Part shown: one piece after another, positions 1-18,286 of the stretch
Numbering within the stretch: position 1 is the first letter of the stretch
Layout: the number at the start of each line of letters is the position of its first letter
Assembly (NCBI RefSeq): GCF_901709675.1
Contig: NC_051089.1
Span: 310,001 to 374,000, forward strand
DNA from: Syngnathus acus
Taxonomy: Eukaryota; Chordata; Actinopteri; Syngnathiformes; Syngnathidae
Direction of reading: 5' to 3'
Length of the DNA stretch: 64,000 nt
Translations under genes and position numbers: made by a program
Notes under the pieces: generated by a model
Seen by the model: the letters and a program-made list of their open reading frames with translations, nothing else
Told to the model about the DNA's origin: nothing
Databases searched by the model: none

Positions 1-104
1 TTATTTCTATTTGGAACCAAAGTGGAATGCCACGTTGGGTGAGCTGCGTCGGCAGGGCGGATGCAAAACAGACAAAGTTGAGCCCAAAGGACGCCGCCAC
101 TCAC

Positions 105-1240
<1,136 letters not shown>

Positions 1241-2130
1241 GGTGGCCAAAGAAAAACAAAACGCACACGGGGGAGGATGAGCCACCGACCGGAAGTCAAT
1301 CGTGGCGCCGCTCGCTGAGCGCTCCGCACCCACACGCAGACAACCTGGCCGGCGGAGCGCCGCGGTCAGAGCACGAGGCCGAGGAAGCGCGGCCGGAGGA
1401 TGACAGCCAAAAGGCCTTTGCGGGAAACGCCGATGCCGGCGGGATGGGGGTGGGCGGAGGGGAGGGAGGGCGGAGGGGAGGCGAGGGAGGGAGGCAGGGA
1501 GCGAGGGAGGACGAGCAGGCTGGGCGGGCGGGCGGGCGGGGGCCGCCGTGGCCACAATCAAAATGCTGATGACCCGCGCCGTCGCTTTTGTGAGCGTTTC
1601 TCCTAGGCCAGCAGAACTGGCTGCAGCGTCAGATAAACAGCGTGTCAGATTGATGGCGGCGATAAGGCCCAGCGGGCGCCAATGAAAAGAGGCAGTCAAT
1701 GCGGCCACGCGGGCCGCCCCGTAATCCCGGGACCGGCGCCGCCCAACTGAGTTCCGGCCACGGGGGCTGGATGGGTGGGGGAGGCTGTCAGTTTGGCTCA
1801 GCGCGCCTCCGACCTGATGACTCGGCCAGTTGGCAGAAGCCGCCTACTTCCATTTTGAGTAAGACCCGCAAATACCGGACTCGGAATGTCGTCGGCAATT
1901 ACGTTCCGCTTATGCGGGGTCGGCTCGGCTTCGAGAGGGCTTCAAGCCGGGACTTCAAGTCTAGTTTATTGCCTCCTCCATCTTCCCGGCCGCTTTGACC
2001 AACTAGTCCCAGCCGGGAGAGAAGTCCCTCTCCGTTGTCATCCCGGCCGTGAACCGCCGGCGTTAAAGCTTGCGTGACGATAGCGACGGAAGCGGCGCGC
2101 CGTGTGCAAAAATCAGTGACACGCTAGCGA
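1241..2130 (-). promoter_or_regulatory. celf1 GC-rich promoter / 5' UTR region
   Basis: The sequence upstream of the celf1 ATG is very rich in G+C and CpG, with polypurine G-rich blocks at about 1440-1540, which suits a CpG-island promoter of a housekeeping RNA-binding protein. The transcription start cannot be fixed from sequence. Long open frames here are composition artefacts. Confidence 0.5.
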
Positions 2131-4099
2131 GGCCAGCTAACCGGAGCCCCTCAAGGCCCCCTGAAATGGTGTCCTCCCTCCGGGGTTAGGAACAGCGGCG
2201 CCAGTAAGTAAAAACCCGGCCAGAGTTCCGCTTTTGCCACGGGTGCTTCTAAGCTTGCTTGCTCCATGGATGGACAGGAGCACCTCAGGAGCACTCAAGC
2301 CTAACCGTGGCAGGGTTTTCACTTCCTGGACCTGGATTTGACACCTCTGGGGATGACTAGTCCACTCCTCAGTGAGAAAGGGCAGCCTGGCTGAGCCGAG
2401 TCCAACCCTCAATGGTCCGCTCCTCAGATAAAGAAAGAGCAGCCTTGGTCGAGTCCAACCCTGGACGGAATCCGCAACGCAGATCAAACTAGAAAGAGCA
2501 ATATTATTGACAGCGACGTCTATGGAAAGACCCATACCCGGGAAACAATTGTAAACCTTTGAATGTCATAAAATGGAAAAGTTCTGAAATGATTGACAAA
2601 CGCATCATAAGAAATGCCTAGTTCTCTTGTGAGGAAATGATACAAAAACCTCTGAGCAGCAGCATGGTGCCCGTCTGTCAGTGGACCACCACCACGCTGC
2701 CTGCCTGCCACTTGACATCACGTGATTGATTCCAGAAATGATCAATAGCGCTGTGCAACTATTCGGAGTCTCCCTCTGCAAGTACAGTCCAACACACCGA
2801 TTTCTCTCCGTTACTCTGCCAAGGTGCAATAAAGTTTCTTATTTTGAAAACTCTTGCCGCTTCCGCGTTAGTGGGGTGACATCGCGCGGTACCCTCCTTT
2901 CGCATAGAAATAGTGACCAAAAGAGAATGTATTATTAGTGGGCAAAAGTGTTCTCACTCGTCGCACTTGACACCATGCAACCTCTCGCCATCCATAAACG
3001 CCCACGCATGGCGAACTCGTCGGATTGTTGTCACGTTAGTTGCAGCGTTAGCGTGTAGCCAGCCAGCCAGCCAGCCAGCCAACCAATAAGTTTGACAGCC
3101 AGCTGCGAGGGGTGCGCGTGCACGCGCACGCGCACGCAGCCTCAGCTAGGCTAGGCTAGGCTAGGCCAGGCTAAGCTGGCTGGCTGGCTGCTTAGCACAC
3201 TAGCGCGCCCAACAAGCCTTTCCCAACTTGAAATGAGCAACTTACCCGCGGGTCTTTTACGCCACACTTTATTTGACTGGTTTTGGCTCAGAGCAGGGTG
3301 CCGTGTTGGACGTTGACCGGCAAATGTTATGTTATGTTGTGCTGTACACTTTCAAATGGACAAGTTGAAGCAAGCGGCGGCGACTACTCGTAACTTGACA
3401 GATTTTGACAGGTAGCCGTTACTGCATGTGTTAAAATGGCAGGCACTCGCCCCTACTCGGGCCCCTACCACCGCATCTGTCCAATAGGGGGGTGGAGGCG
3501 GGTGCTCCGAGGCAATTGCAGACCTTTTTATTCAGTCGTTGCGTCTTTTTTGTTATTAATCGTAATTTATTTCAAACGCTTCATCATTTGTGGGTCAGAG
3601 ATAGAGACGGAGTTAGTGTCAAATTATTCCCTGCGTTTAAGTGGAAGGTGGTACCGTCCCACTGAGAGGCACCATGCTGGACAGATGTTTTGCTATCTTT
3701 TTTCTACAACATGCATACAACATTTAACAGTCCAACGTCACTCAAAATAACATTCACTCGTTTATTATCATATCACCTAGCATCAAACAGTTAAACCAAA
3801 TACAAACCGTTTTTGATCAAACAAGGGATTTGAGATATTTATTTGTTGCATTGACATAATTACTTTGCTAAGTTATCTCCGGTCATACGAATAATATAAA
3901 GAGATTTTTAGAAAGCTATTTTAAATCATGAAAAATAAAGGAAAACGGCATCAGCATGTGCATTGGAACAATTTAAAAAACAACAACAACAACAACATCA
4001 ACAAAGGACAGTGTAATTGAGTTTGGAAGTCGTAATCGTGCAATAAGAAAAAAATATGTTTAGGATATGTGCAACTGTATTTCACAGTGTACATATCCC
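2131..4099. other. Intergenic region between celf1 and vps35
   Basis: No gene was recognised. It holds short simple repeats: a (CCAG)n run near 3057-3080, an alternating CG-rich stretch near 3115-3138, and overlapping GCTAG repeats at about 3140-3190. A second GCTAG patch occurs downstream at about 4360-4400, inside vps35 intron 1. The 3' part is AT-rich with an (AAC)n run near 3983-3999. Confidence 0.5.
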
Positions 4100-4218
4100 G
4101 CCCGCCTCACCCTCGTGACGTCACTCTGCACTTGCGCATGAAGCTCATGAGGGCATCGCGGCAGTCACATGACACTTTGGCGACGCTGTTGGATCGCTCT
4201 GACACTCCGCTTGGAATC
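4100..4218 (+). promoter_or_regulatory. vps35 promoter / 5' UTR with CRE, NRF1-like and E-box-like sites
   Basis: A full palindromic CRE (TGACGTCA) lies at 4116-4123, an NRF1-like TGCGCATG at about 4133-4140, and GTCACATGAC at 4164-4173, one base from the CLEAR/TFEB palindrome. All lie within about 105 bp of the vps35 ATG at 4219. Factor binding is inferred from motif match only. Confidence 0.5.
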
Positions 4219-10134
<5,916 letters not shown>

Positions 10135-10286
10135 AAGCATTGACGTGCGCCAGCGTTTCTCCACCGAGAATTCCCGCCATCCCTTTTATTGGGACCGAGA
10201 CGACCAAGGGTCCCGATTTGCATCGTCTGCGACCGCTCGGACAGGCGTGTCGGAAAGCCGATTGAGCGTTTATTCCTTCCGAATGG

Positions 10287-10292
10287 AATAAA
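10287..10292 (+). terminator. vps35 polyadenylation signal AATAAA
   Basis: A canonical AATAAA lies 153 bp past the vps35 stop codon, the first good candidate downstream. Confidence 0.6.
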
Positions 10293-11640
10293 TGCACAAA
10301 GGGCTTTTTGTCTAAATAAGAAGCCACTTGCATCGTGTCCTCTAAGCGCCGCCGATCACCTGACCCCGGCCTCCAAATCACTAAAGCGAGGTCTCGTGCT
10401 TTGTGCGTAAGGTTAGTGAATGATTTGCAGAAGTTTCCCCACGCGTCTGCTCGTCTTTTCTTTCTTCCTTGGTTTTGGCCGACCGACGGTGTGCAAAATT
10501 TCCCCCCGTCACACCCATTCGCAATCCCAGTGAGTCCCTTATGCTTGTCATTTACAGAAATAAACTAACTTCTTAAAGTACTTGCTTTTAATATAAGAAG
10601 CTTCTCTTCTTATCTTACAGTGGGCAAGTTCACGTCTTGTACACTGCACAATACATTACAAGTGGAGCGGAAAGGCAAGGCAAAAGCAGAGCTTTTGAAA
10701 TCAGGAAAGTTTTATTTCCCCTTGGTTGCAAGTCATACATTACCTGGTACTTTTTTCATTTGGGCTAATTTGCAATGAACCTACCCTCTTGAAAAGATTG
10801 TAAGGTCGTTGTTTTCTTGCAAAACCAAACAATGCCAGGATTCAGAAAGCGGAGGGGGGGGCAATTCTAAAATGTCCACAAAATGACTGAAACACCGAGG
10901 TTTCCACCCAAGATTTGAAAAGATGGCCGTCCCCACCCATCCACATGGCATCATGCAAAAATTGGCCCTAGGTGCGTCCACTTAACTCCGAAGTAGACGG
11001 AAGTTTTTGGAAATGTAATATTATCGTCTGCTTTATTTAAAAAAAAAAAAAAACCGTGTCTCAAAAAGCAGCCCTAATTAACCCGAACCGGTGTAGTCAC
11101 TTTGTATAGCGACTCAAACTTGTGCTTTGGACCGTCTTCAGCTTGAATGCAAAGTGATGACTTAACCCCGGCCCGGCCGCTTTAACCCTTAGTTCGCCCG
11201 CCCGCCCGGGTGATTGCAACCGAGCCTGACGTGAAATCGGCAGACCTGATCACTCGCCCATTGATTGTATGACATTTTTGTTTTGCGCACTGATATTTGA
11301 TGCCGTGTACGTGTTCTCTACATAGTTCCAGGCTACACAAACGTTTGAGCTTTGCTGCCATTTTATCTCATAGAGCACCCCACTAAAATGTCCCTTGCCT
11401 CGGCTCGTGTCTGTGATTAATACGAGAATAGAACTCGTAACAATCAAGCGGTATTGTTCGCTAGTGGATCGTTAAACCCACATAGCGCTTTTTTGGGCTG
11501 CACAACTTGCACAAGTAATGTTTCATAAAAATGTCTGGTGAATGACTACACGAAACCTTGAATAAATACACAGGTTTTCAAAATAACCTTTCAGCTCAAA
11601 ATTGAGAATCCTACTTGTTTAACAGCATGTTTTTGTTTTC
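10293..11640. other. Intergenic region between vps35 and the C16orf87 homologue
   Basis: No coding or RNA gene was recognised. It is AT-rich with an A-run near 11038-11053 and a few GC-rich islets. In human, ORC6 and MYLK3 lie in this interval; neither is visible here. Confidence 0.5.
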
Positions 11641-11685
11641 TCCCTCCGTTACGTGAACGCCACCAAGCATCTGGAGGACACCGTG

Positions 11686-11697
11686 TGCGCATGCGCA
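11686..11697 (+). promoter_or_regulatory. NRF1-type palindrome upstream of the C16orf87 homologue
   Basis: A perfect TGCGCATGCGCA palindrome lies about 220 bp upstream of the ATG at 11918, a typical NRF1 core-promoter element. Confidence 0.55.
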
Positions 11698-11917
11698 TAA
11701 CTCGAGCAGCTAGGATATGACTGCACTTTTTTGGGTCGTAATTCTACCACTTGGGCTGCCAGTCGGGTTGTCGAGTGTGTCTACTACCAATAATCATCAT
11801 CATCATAATAATCGTGGTTTAATTTCTTGGGCTTTTCCTTTGTAATGCCTCCATCCGTGTGAGGGCGAGTTGCCGAAGACGAGGCAAGCCGTTTTTGTCG
11901 TTAGTTGCAGCCAGACT

Positions 11918-13526
11918 ATGTCGACAAATAAAACAAAGAAAGTCAAAATGGCTACGAAATCTTGTCCCGAATGCGACCAACAGGTGAGCGAAAATGTCTG
12001 ATCTCATCTCTGCTTTGTGATCGACTCATCATTTCACAATGTTATTTTCTTAGCGTTGGCTGGTTTGGCGGAAATACGGTGTGCAGTTCCGTGCTCACGT
12101 CCTATTTTGTCTTTCTTCAGCCCTCCCTCCCTCCCTCCCTCCCTCCATTCCAACCCTGAACTCCACTTGAAATGTTATTTTTGCCTGCGAATCTTCGTAC
12201 TCTGCAACGACGTGTACCTATTTAGCAACGGTTAATCAGCGTCAACTATGGAGATTTGATGTTTTTGAATTGTTTGTTGCCTGTCGTCGAAATGCAGCCT
12301 TGGTAAACAACAAAAATATCTTCTTGAATTCCACATTGATGTGCACATTTACCACGCAAAATTGTGATTCTATATGCACACGTCAACAATGTTTCAAAAA
12401 AAAAAAAACCTTACCAAGATTACCATGACATTTGATAAAAGTGTTAATAATGCCTGCTCCGGACTTTACCTAGATACGGAAACGGGTCAAAAGTAGAAAG
12501 ACATCTAAATAAGGAGCATGGAGAAATGTTTCAAATTAGCCGAGTAACAAATGCAAACGTGTTATTAGTCATTTATATATGGGCACTTCATGAAATGTCT
12601 GTTCAAAGTTCAAATCGGAGTCAGCCCTGTGACGTTCGCTTCTGCATCCGCCCACACGGTGTCGCTGTGTCCCGCGAGGCCACCGGCAAGTGATGAACTT
12701 GAGCTCTGTTTCCCCCCCGTCCGCCCTCCACCCCTTGCTTTTTCTCAGATTCCCGTGGCGTGCAAGTCGTGCCCGTGCGGCTACGTGTTCATTAGCAGGA
12801 AACTCCTCAACGCCAAGTTGAACGAATGCTCGTCCACAAACGCGGCGGCGGGTAAGTCGGCCGGCCGTGTGGCAAAGCAAAACTGCAGCACTCGGCGAGG
12901 TCAAACTTGCTAAACGGGCCGTAGTTGTCGAGAGCATTTCTAGCTTTGCTACTGAAAGCACCTCCTGATGACATGCCATCAGGAGCTGCCACTACCAACC
13001 AGGTACTGTGGTCGGATGGATCAACCGACGCGAACCAAGGCTTCTTGCTTATTTTTCATCTTAATTCCAGGAACTCTGAAAAGCCAAAGGTCCCGCGACG
13101 GTTTGCTTGTGCGTTTGCAGACAAGCTGGAGAGCAAGCGTCGGCGCACGGAGCGCATCCGGCGCGATCGTCCGGACGGCGGACCGGCGGGCGGCGAGGCG
13201 GCCGAAGGCAGGAGGCAGCAGCCCCGGGCCAACGGCCAGGCCAACGGCCAGGCCGACCCCATCCGCAGGGGCCGGGGGCGACCCAAGACAGTCGGGCTCA
13301 AGAAACACGAGGACGACAAAGGTGCGGCTGGCCGGCCGGCCGGCGCTTTGCGCCACTTTGTTCCTTTTTGCCCTGACATGCGCGGTGGTGTTGCGTCTTG
13401 CCGTCAGAGAAACAAGAGAAGGAGGTGGACGTGTACGCCGGCCTGTCGGACGAGCGAGCGTTTGTCTTCTCGGTGGCTTTGGCCGAGATCAACCGCAAGA
13501 TCCTGGCTCAGACGCTCATCTTGTAG
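11918..13526 (+). CDS. UPF0547 family protein, C16orf87 homologue
   Basis: Four exons (11918-11983, 12749-12851, 13121-13321, 13408-13526) join in frame to 489 nt, 162 aa; human C16orf87 is 154 aa. The N-terminus [19 protein letters not shown] carries Cys16 and Cys19, and exon 2 begins [20 protein letters not shown] with Cys27, Cys30 and Cys32, forming the small zinc-ribbon-like motif of the family. A basic, low-complexity middle follows, with NGQANGQAD and an AT-hook-like IRRGRGRPK near residues 104-112. The end, [14 protein letters not shown] to QTLIL, is strongly conserved. Function is poorly known; the human protein has been reported with HDAC/MIER chromatin complexes (from memory). Adjacency to vps35 matches human 16q11. 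Confidence 0.93.
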
Positions 13527-13585
13527 CGAGCCAGCCCGACGTCACGGACCTTGGTGACGGGACGCGCATCTTAAGCAGTTTTGGA

Positions 13586-13591
13586 AATAAA
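13586..13591 (+). terminator. Polyadenylation signal of the C16orf87 homologue
   Basis: AATAAA lies 60 bp after the stop codon, giving a very short 3' UTR. Confidence 0.6.
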
Positions 13592-14129
13592 CCATGGCAA
13601 GACCAGGCAGGCAGGTCGTGGGGTGGGCCCAACTGAACTCTCCCTGGGGCCGGGAACCTTTTGAGGTGTTAGGGCTTGGGGGGGGGCACTGACTAATGAC
13701 TGAGGAGATTCAAGTTTTGGGTGGTTGTGTTGAAAACGCAGCTCTTATTTGTGATTGGCTTCCCAGCCGTCCATGGTCTAAACTTGTTTCTGGGCCAAAA
13801 CAAAACACTCTTTTTACCATGGAATCATTTAGTTTCGCTGGCTTCAAGTGCCAGGAAAATCGACGACCCAGGAACGTTTAGTGGAAATACCGATAAAGAA
13901 CACAAGGAATTCCTAATGAGATCCTGGAAGCTGAATAAAATGTTTTCAAGTTCCAAGTACTTCTGTAGCTCTTGTTTTGATTGGTTATTGCCCAACCCCC
14001 CATCACACACACACACCAACAAAAGTCTGTCCTGAAATGGGGAGCGTTTTAGCAGCCTTTTTCACACTCCAATAAATAAATTGAGTTCTGGGCTCATTTC
14101 TCCAGGCTAAAAGGAGAGCTTGTAGTACT

Positions 14130-14400
14130 TTCAGGAGCTATGTGAATCTGTCAAACTTATTTCTGGACCCATAACTTCCTTTGGAGGGCCAATATGACTA
14201 AATGCCTTACCTATATCGATATATAGACTACATAACAAACGGGTGAATTACTAGTTTTGAAATCAGACTAGTAAAAAAAACGGTTGCAATATTTGAACAA
14301 TATTGCTAGCAATCTCTCTATTTTTGAAAGTGAAAACAATTTTTGTCTTTGCGGGCCTCCTAAAATGATGCGGCGGGCCGTATCTGGGCCTTGAGTCTTG
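14130..14400 (-). mobile_element. hAT-like non-autonomous repeat, degenerate copy A
   Basis: Read on the minus strand it shows gatacggcccgccgcatcat, then gcccgcaaagac and attgttttcactttc with aaaatagagagattgct. The same order occurs in plus orientation at 47555-47825, and shorter pieces occur at 18165-18232 and about 37600-37678. The GTGTCAAAC...AGGCCCGG terminal style is typical of teleost hAT-like MITEs. Ends and target duplications are decayed. Confidence 0.6.
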
Positions 14401-15310
14401 TGGTCGATGAAGAACCTAACATTTCCCCAAACTTTGGGCGATAATAATGAACGAACGCTATGGATTTCCTCGTGAGGTCGCGGAAGTTGAGCAAAGTAGT
14501 AAAGCTGTGCGACTGCGGGTCGGTCTCGGTCATGAGTCGCCGTCGTTCACTTGGAGCTCACTCCGCCCCCGATCAAAGCATCCATGGCCTGGAGTCAACG
14601 AGCACGTGTTGAGCTTATTCTGCTTCCTGCTTGCAAGCGTCATGTCGTGTCGTTGACCTCCACTGTAAAAATAAAAAATGGTTGTAGTCAAGGCCACTGC
14701 GCTTTGACCGGTGAGTCACAGTCTCACAAACATTCAAACGTTGCGTACCTCACGCGCTCGCACGCGCACGCGCGCGCATGTTTAAACGGTAACCACACGC
14801 ACACGCACAGGCTTTGAACTTTGTTCCCGTGATGGTGGAGTCCAACTCAAAAGTCGTCGAACTTTCACTGGTCTCGGACTCCACGCAGCAGACGCAGTGA
14901 GTTGACTTTTATGTATTTCATTTTTTGACTGTTGTAAATCACGTGCACGTGGAAGACGCACGGATTGATTGTGACCGATGCTTTATGGATGAGGACGTGG
15001 GAAATGCAAATGCAGCCCATTCGGTGATATTTTGTCGATACGTGGTCAAAGATTCACAAATGACACACGAGCGTTTGACGTCAAATTATTAGCAAATTTG
15101 AGGAAAAAGTCGAAAGGTCATATTTGGCTAAATTGATGATGCCCATTTCTTGTCGATTGTTTTCTGTTTGTCGTTCTTATTGACACAATTGTGATCATGC
15201 ATAACACTGTTTAGAGAAAATGGCACTATAATTGTTTATTTGTGTAATGAATGTGAGCAAATGGCACAGTACAAATTGTCAAACAATGAACTTGTGCCTG
15301 CCTTTCAGAG

Positions 15311-16679
15311 ATGCTTGGTGGCTGCTTGCTTCTCTTTGTCATCGTCTCGGGTAAAAAACAAACACACACACACGCACACGAGTCGTTCATGTGGTCACGT
15401 CAGTCGAACGTCAGCATGTCGTCGCCGTGATCAAGTGGCGTTAGTATGACGCGCCGTGCCCGTGACAACCATTCCATCTTGTCGTCGTCATTATGCGATG
15501 ACGTCACCCTGACGCCATTCAGTGCTGCAAATGTCGCCGGCAAAACGTCCTTATTGACGAGGCCTTGATGTCGACGCTTTCCTGTTCCGGTTGGTCGGTG
15601 GATGGATGGATGGATGGATGGATGGATGGATGGATGGATGGATGGATGGATGGATAGATGAGTAGATTGATCATTATTTAACTGGCTAAATGAATTAGTG
15701 CTTGAATGAATGAGCCAACAGATGGCTGAATGAGAAAAACGAAAAAATGGATTATTCAAGAGGTAGATGGAGGGAGGGAAGGACGAAGATGAATGCATGG
15801 TCACCGTGAGAGTCAGGTCCTCCCGCAGCGCCTTCAAGGTGCTCATCATTCAAACAACGAAAAGCGAGACTGAACGAGCAGCACACGTTAGCATTTAGTA
15901 GCACGCCGGCTGCCGGATGATGAAGGTTGATGACTCTCCGAGGTTTGATGTCGGTTTCAGGGTTGCGTCGAGCGTCTGCGAACGACGGCGGCCAGGCGTT
16001 AACCGAGGCAGCTGAGAACAAGGCCACCGTGACGGATGAACAGAAAGAATATCTGCGATGGTTTTATCGCACCGAAGATCGTAAGAACTCTCAATTTGTC
16101 AGTGATGGTGAACAAACAAATGGGCGCTGAAGAATGGGAATGTCATTCTATGGCAAAAGCAGAACTTCCTCAAATGTCTTCCAGCGACCGTGTGGAAATT
16201 TGTGCTGTTGGGTTTGGCCTTCGTCTGCCTTCTGGTCGGCTTCCTCTTGCTGGGAATGGGCGCCATGGCTAGCAGGTGGGCTGAGGCTAACGTAAACCCA
16301 TTAGCCTGACGGGCTAACTCCACATCTGTGCATGTTCAGGAACAGGAGGAAGATTGCTAAGTACAAGGCGGCGGCCGCCGCCTTGGCCCACAGAGGCGAA
16401 GACCAGACGTGGCCTGGAGACCACGACGAAGGCCCGCTCGCCTGCGGCGGCACGCCGTCGTCGCAGAGGACCACGCAGTCGCCGGCCAGGGCGCCGCCTT
16501 GCAACGGCGACACCGGCGACATGAAAGCGGGGAGCATCGTGCTGACGTGGAAGGACGGAAACACTTCCTGCCTGTACCCTGACACCCAGGCCCGCGTCGG
16601 GGTCAAGCCGGATGACGAGGGCGAGGCCCGAATCCAACGGGACGACGAGGATGAGATGAAGGATGGAGGAGACAGATGA
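15311..16679 (+). CDS. slc51b: Organic solute transporter subunit beta (OST-beta)
   Basis: OST-beta is the single-pass partner of OST-alpha (SLC51A); together they export bile acids and steroid conjugates across basolateral membranes. Four exons (15311-15350, 15961-16080, 16185-16275, 16340-16679) join in frame to 591 nt, 196 aa. The hallmark LRWFYRTED (human MLWFFRVED) precedes one membrane segment at about residues 57-80 ([20 protein letters not shown]), followed by a basic NRRKIAKYK stop-transfer and an acidic cytosolic tail. Exon 1 encodes a hydrophobic leader ([14 protein letters not shown]), unlike mammalian OST-beta as I recall it. Adjacency to mtfmt matches human 15q22, which strengthens the call. 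Identity between distant OST-beta proteins is low, so the name rests on motif, topology and synteny. Confidence 0.85.
15597..15656. repeat. (GGAT)n microsatellite in slc51b intron 1
   Basis: About 14 copies of GGAT between slc51b exons 1 and 2. Confidence 0.95.
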
Positions 16680-17041
16680 ACATGCCCACAAGGACAACAA
16701 CATCTCCTTTGACTTTTCTACTTTAATGCCTATAAAGCAGGTGTGCATCCACTGATAAGAGGATGATGATGATATTGACCCAAAAAATTGGTGTTACGGG
16801 TCAACACAATGAAATGTAAATCATTCAATATAAACGATAAATCAGTTACTGTTTGTGTTTACGTGCGCTTGTAGCCATCTGCTTCCATCCAGGTGTACCT
16901 AATCGAGTGGCTGTGCTCAGCGGGGTAATATAACTTGGGATACCAGTCATTGTTCAACAGTGTTTTTGGAAAAGCAACATTTTATGAATAAGAATGACAT
17001 TATCTGTTATTCCTTGAACATACATGTTGCCAATAATTGTC

Positions 17042-17047
17042 AATAAA
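17042..17047 (+). terminator. Candidate slc51b polyadenylation signal
   Basis: AATAAA about 360 bp past the slc51b stop codon; a second lies near 17125. The true site is not determined. Confidence 0.45.
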
Positions 17048-17172
17048 AGAATGATTTACAGGAAAATGTCAAGAAATCATGCACAATGCAAACAAATGTT
17101 CATGCATGGAATTGATGCATCTCTAATGGATGAATAAATCAACATCCTACACACAAGATTGTTGGGATGGGG

Positions 17173-17217
17173 CCCGGCAAGGGCTGCACTTAGGCCCTAA
17201 GTGCAGCTCTTGCCGGG
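17173..17217. repeat. Near-perfect foldback with 22-bp arms
   Basis: The left arm 17173-17194 (cccggcaagggctgcactta plus gg) and right arm 17196-17217 are reverse complements except at one position, which would be a G-U pair in RNA. Only one base separates the arms. It lies between slc51b and mtfmt. Confidence 0.9.
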
Positions 17218-17432
17218 ATGGTGAAAAGAAATGCCACTAAGAGTCGCTAGCTGTTTCCCACATAAAAAGCTTTGACTTCGGGACCGCACTAAAAATGAAA
17301 GAAAGAAAGAAAGAAAGACAGACGGTAAGCTTGTTACTATGCAGACTAATTCGACTTTTATCATTATGTGCAATGCGTAGCTAGTCAACGAAGAAAAGTT
17401 AATGGACAGTTTGCGTAGTGCGCGAACAAATC

Positions 17433-17662
17433 CGGATGGCGGCGCTCAAGTCAACTAAATCCACCGACGAAGAAGAAAGAAGGCCAAAAAAAAAAGAGAA
17501 GCGTGTTTGTAAAAATGGCGGCCTCCGTGTCCGGCTCAACTCTCGTTCAACGTTTGTCGTAATCTTCTCCTCACTTTCTCCACAGTTTTGTCTGTGTTTG
17601 CTCATAGTAGGAGAAGCTCCGACTACCAGGCGAGGGTTCGGCTTTCAGAGCCCCATGCGAGG
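17433..17662 (+). promoter_or_regulatory. mtfmt promoter / 5' UTR with YY1-like sites
   Basis: Two ATGGCGGC cores in plus orientation occur, one near 17435 and a strong AAAATGGCGGC at 17512-17522, about 140 bp before the chosen mtfmt start. Such downstream YY1 elements are common in genes for mitochondrial proteins. Confidence 0.5.
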
Positions 17663-18253
17663 ATGCGGAGAGGCGGCGGCGGGGCGGCAGGGGTCACGCT
17701 GGCTGTCCTCCGCCTCCTCCGACCCGGCGGCTTCGGCGGGGTGTCTGCGGGGCGGACCCTGTGGCCGACACCACCAAGGTGTCCGCCGCGCAGGCGTCTG
17801 TGCTCGTCCGGACCCCCGTGGAGGCTGCTGTTCTTAGGCTCGGATCACTTCGCCGTGGAGTCCCTCAAGGTCCTCGCGGCAGAAAGGTAACCGGCCGGCC
17901 GAGCCTCAATGTTGTTTATGTTTGGCCATTATTTTGCCTTGACTCAAGATTGCAAACTTGAGATACGAGCACCGCCACATGAATTTGTTCATGATGAATT
18001 TGTTTGTGGCCACCCTCACATGAAGCTTAAACTAGTGGGGCCACATAGGCCGAGAAATTCCTTGCCGAGTGTTCACCTTGTAAAACAAACCGTTCTTAAA
18101 GATTGAACGCTACGCTACTGTGCTTGAAAGTGAACTTTGGCAGGGCTGGGCTGTCAGTCATTTTTGTCACGGCCGGCCGCCACATAAAATGATTTGGCGG
18201 GCCCCCGGGCCTGGAGTTTGACACCTAGGGGAAGCCAGTCGGCAGCCGCGTGA

Positions 18254-18286
<33 letters not shown>

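Noticed and set aside
12962-12985. Short inverted repeat ctcctgatg...catcaggag in an intron of the C16orf87 homologue
   Set aside because: Nine-base arms are within chance expectation in 64 kb; no small-RNA evidence.
14832-14897. MVESNSKVVELSLVSDST as the slc51b first exon
   Set aside because: Its gtgagt donor is in phase 2 and leads to a stop when joined to later exons; at best it is 5' UTR or an upstream short ORF.
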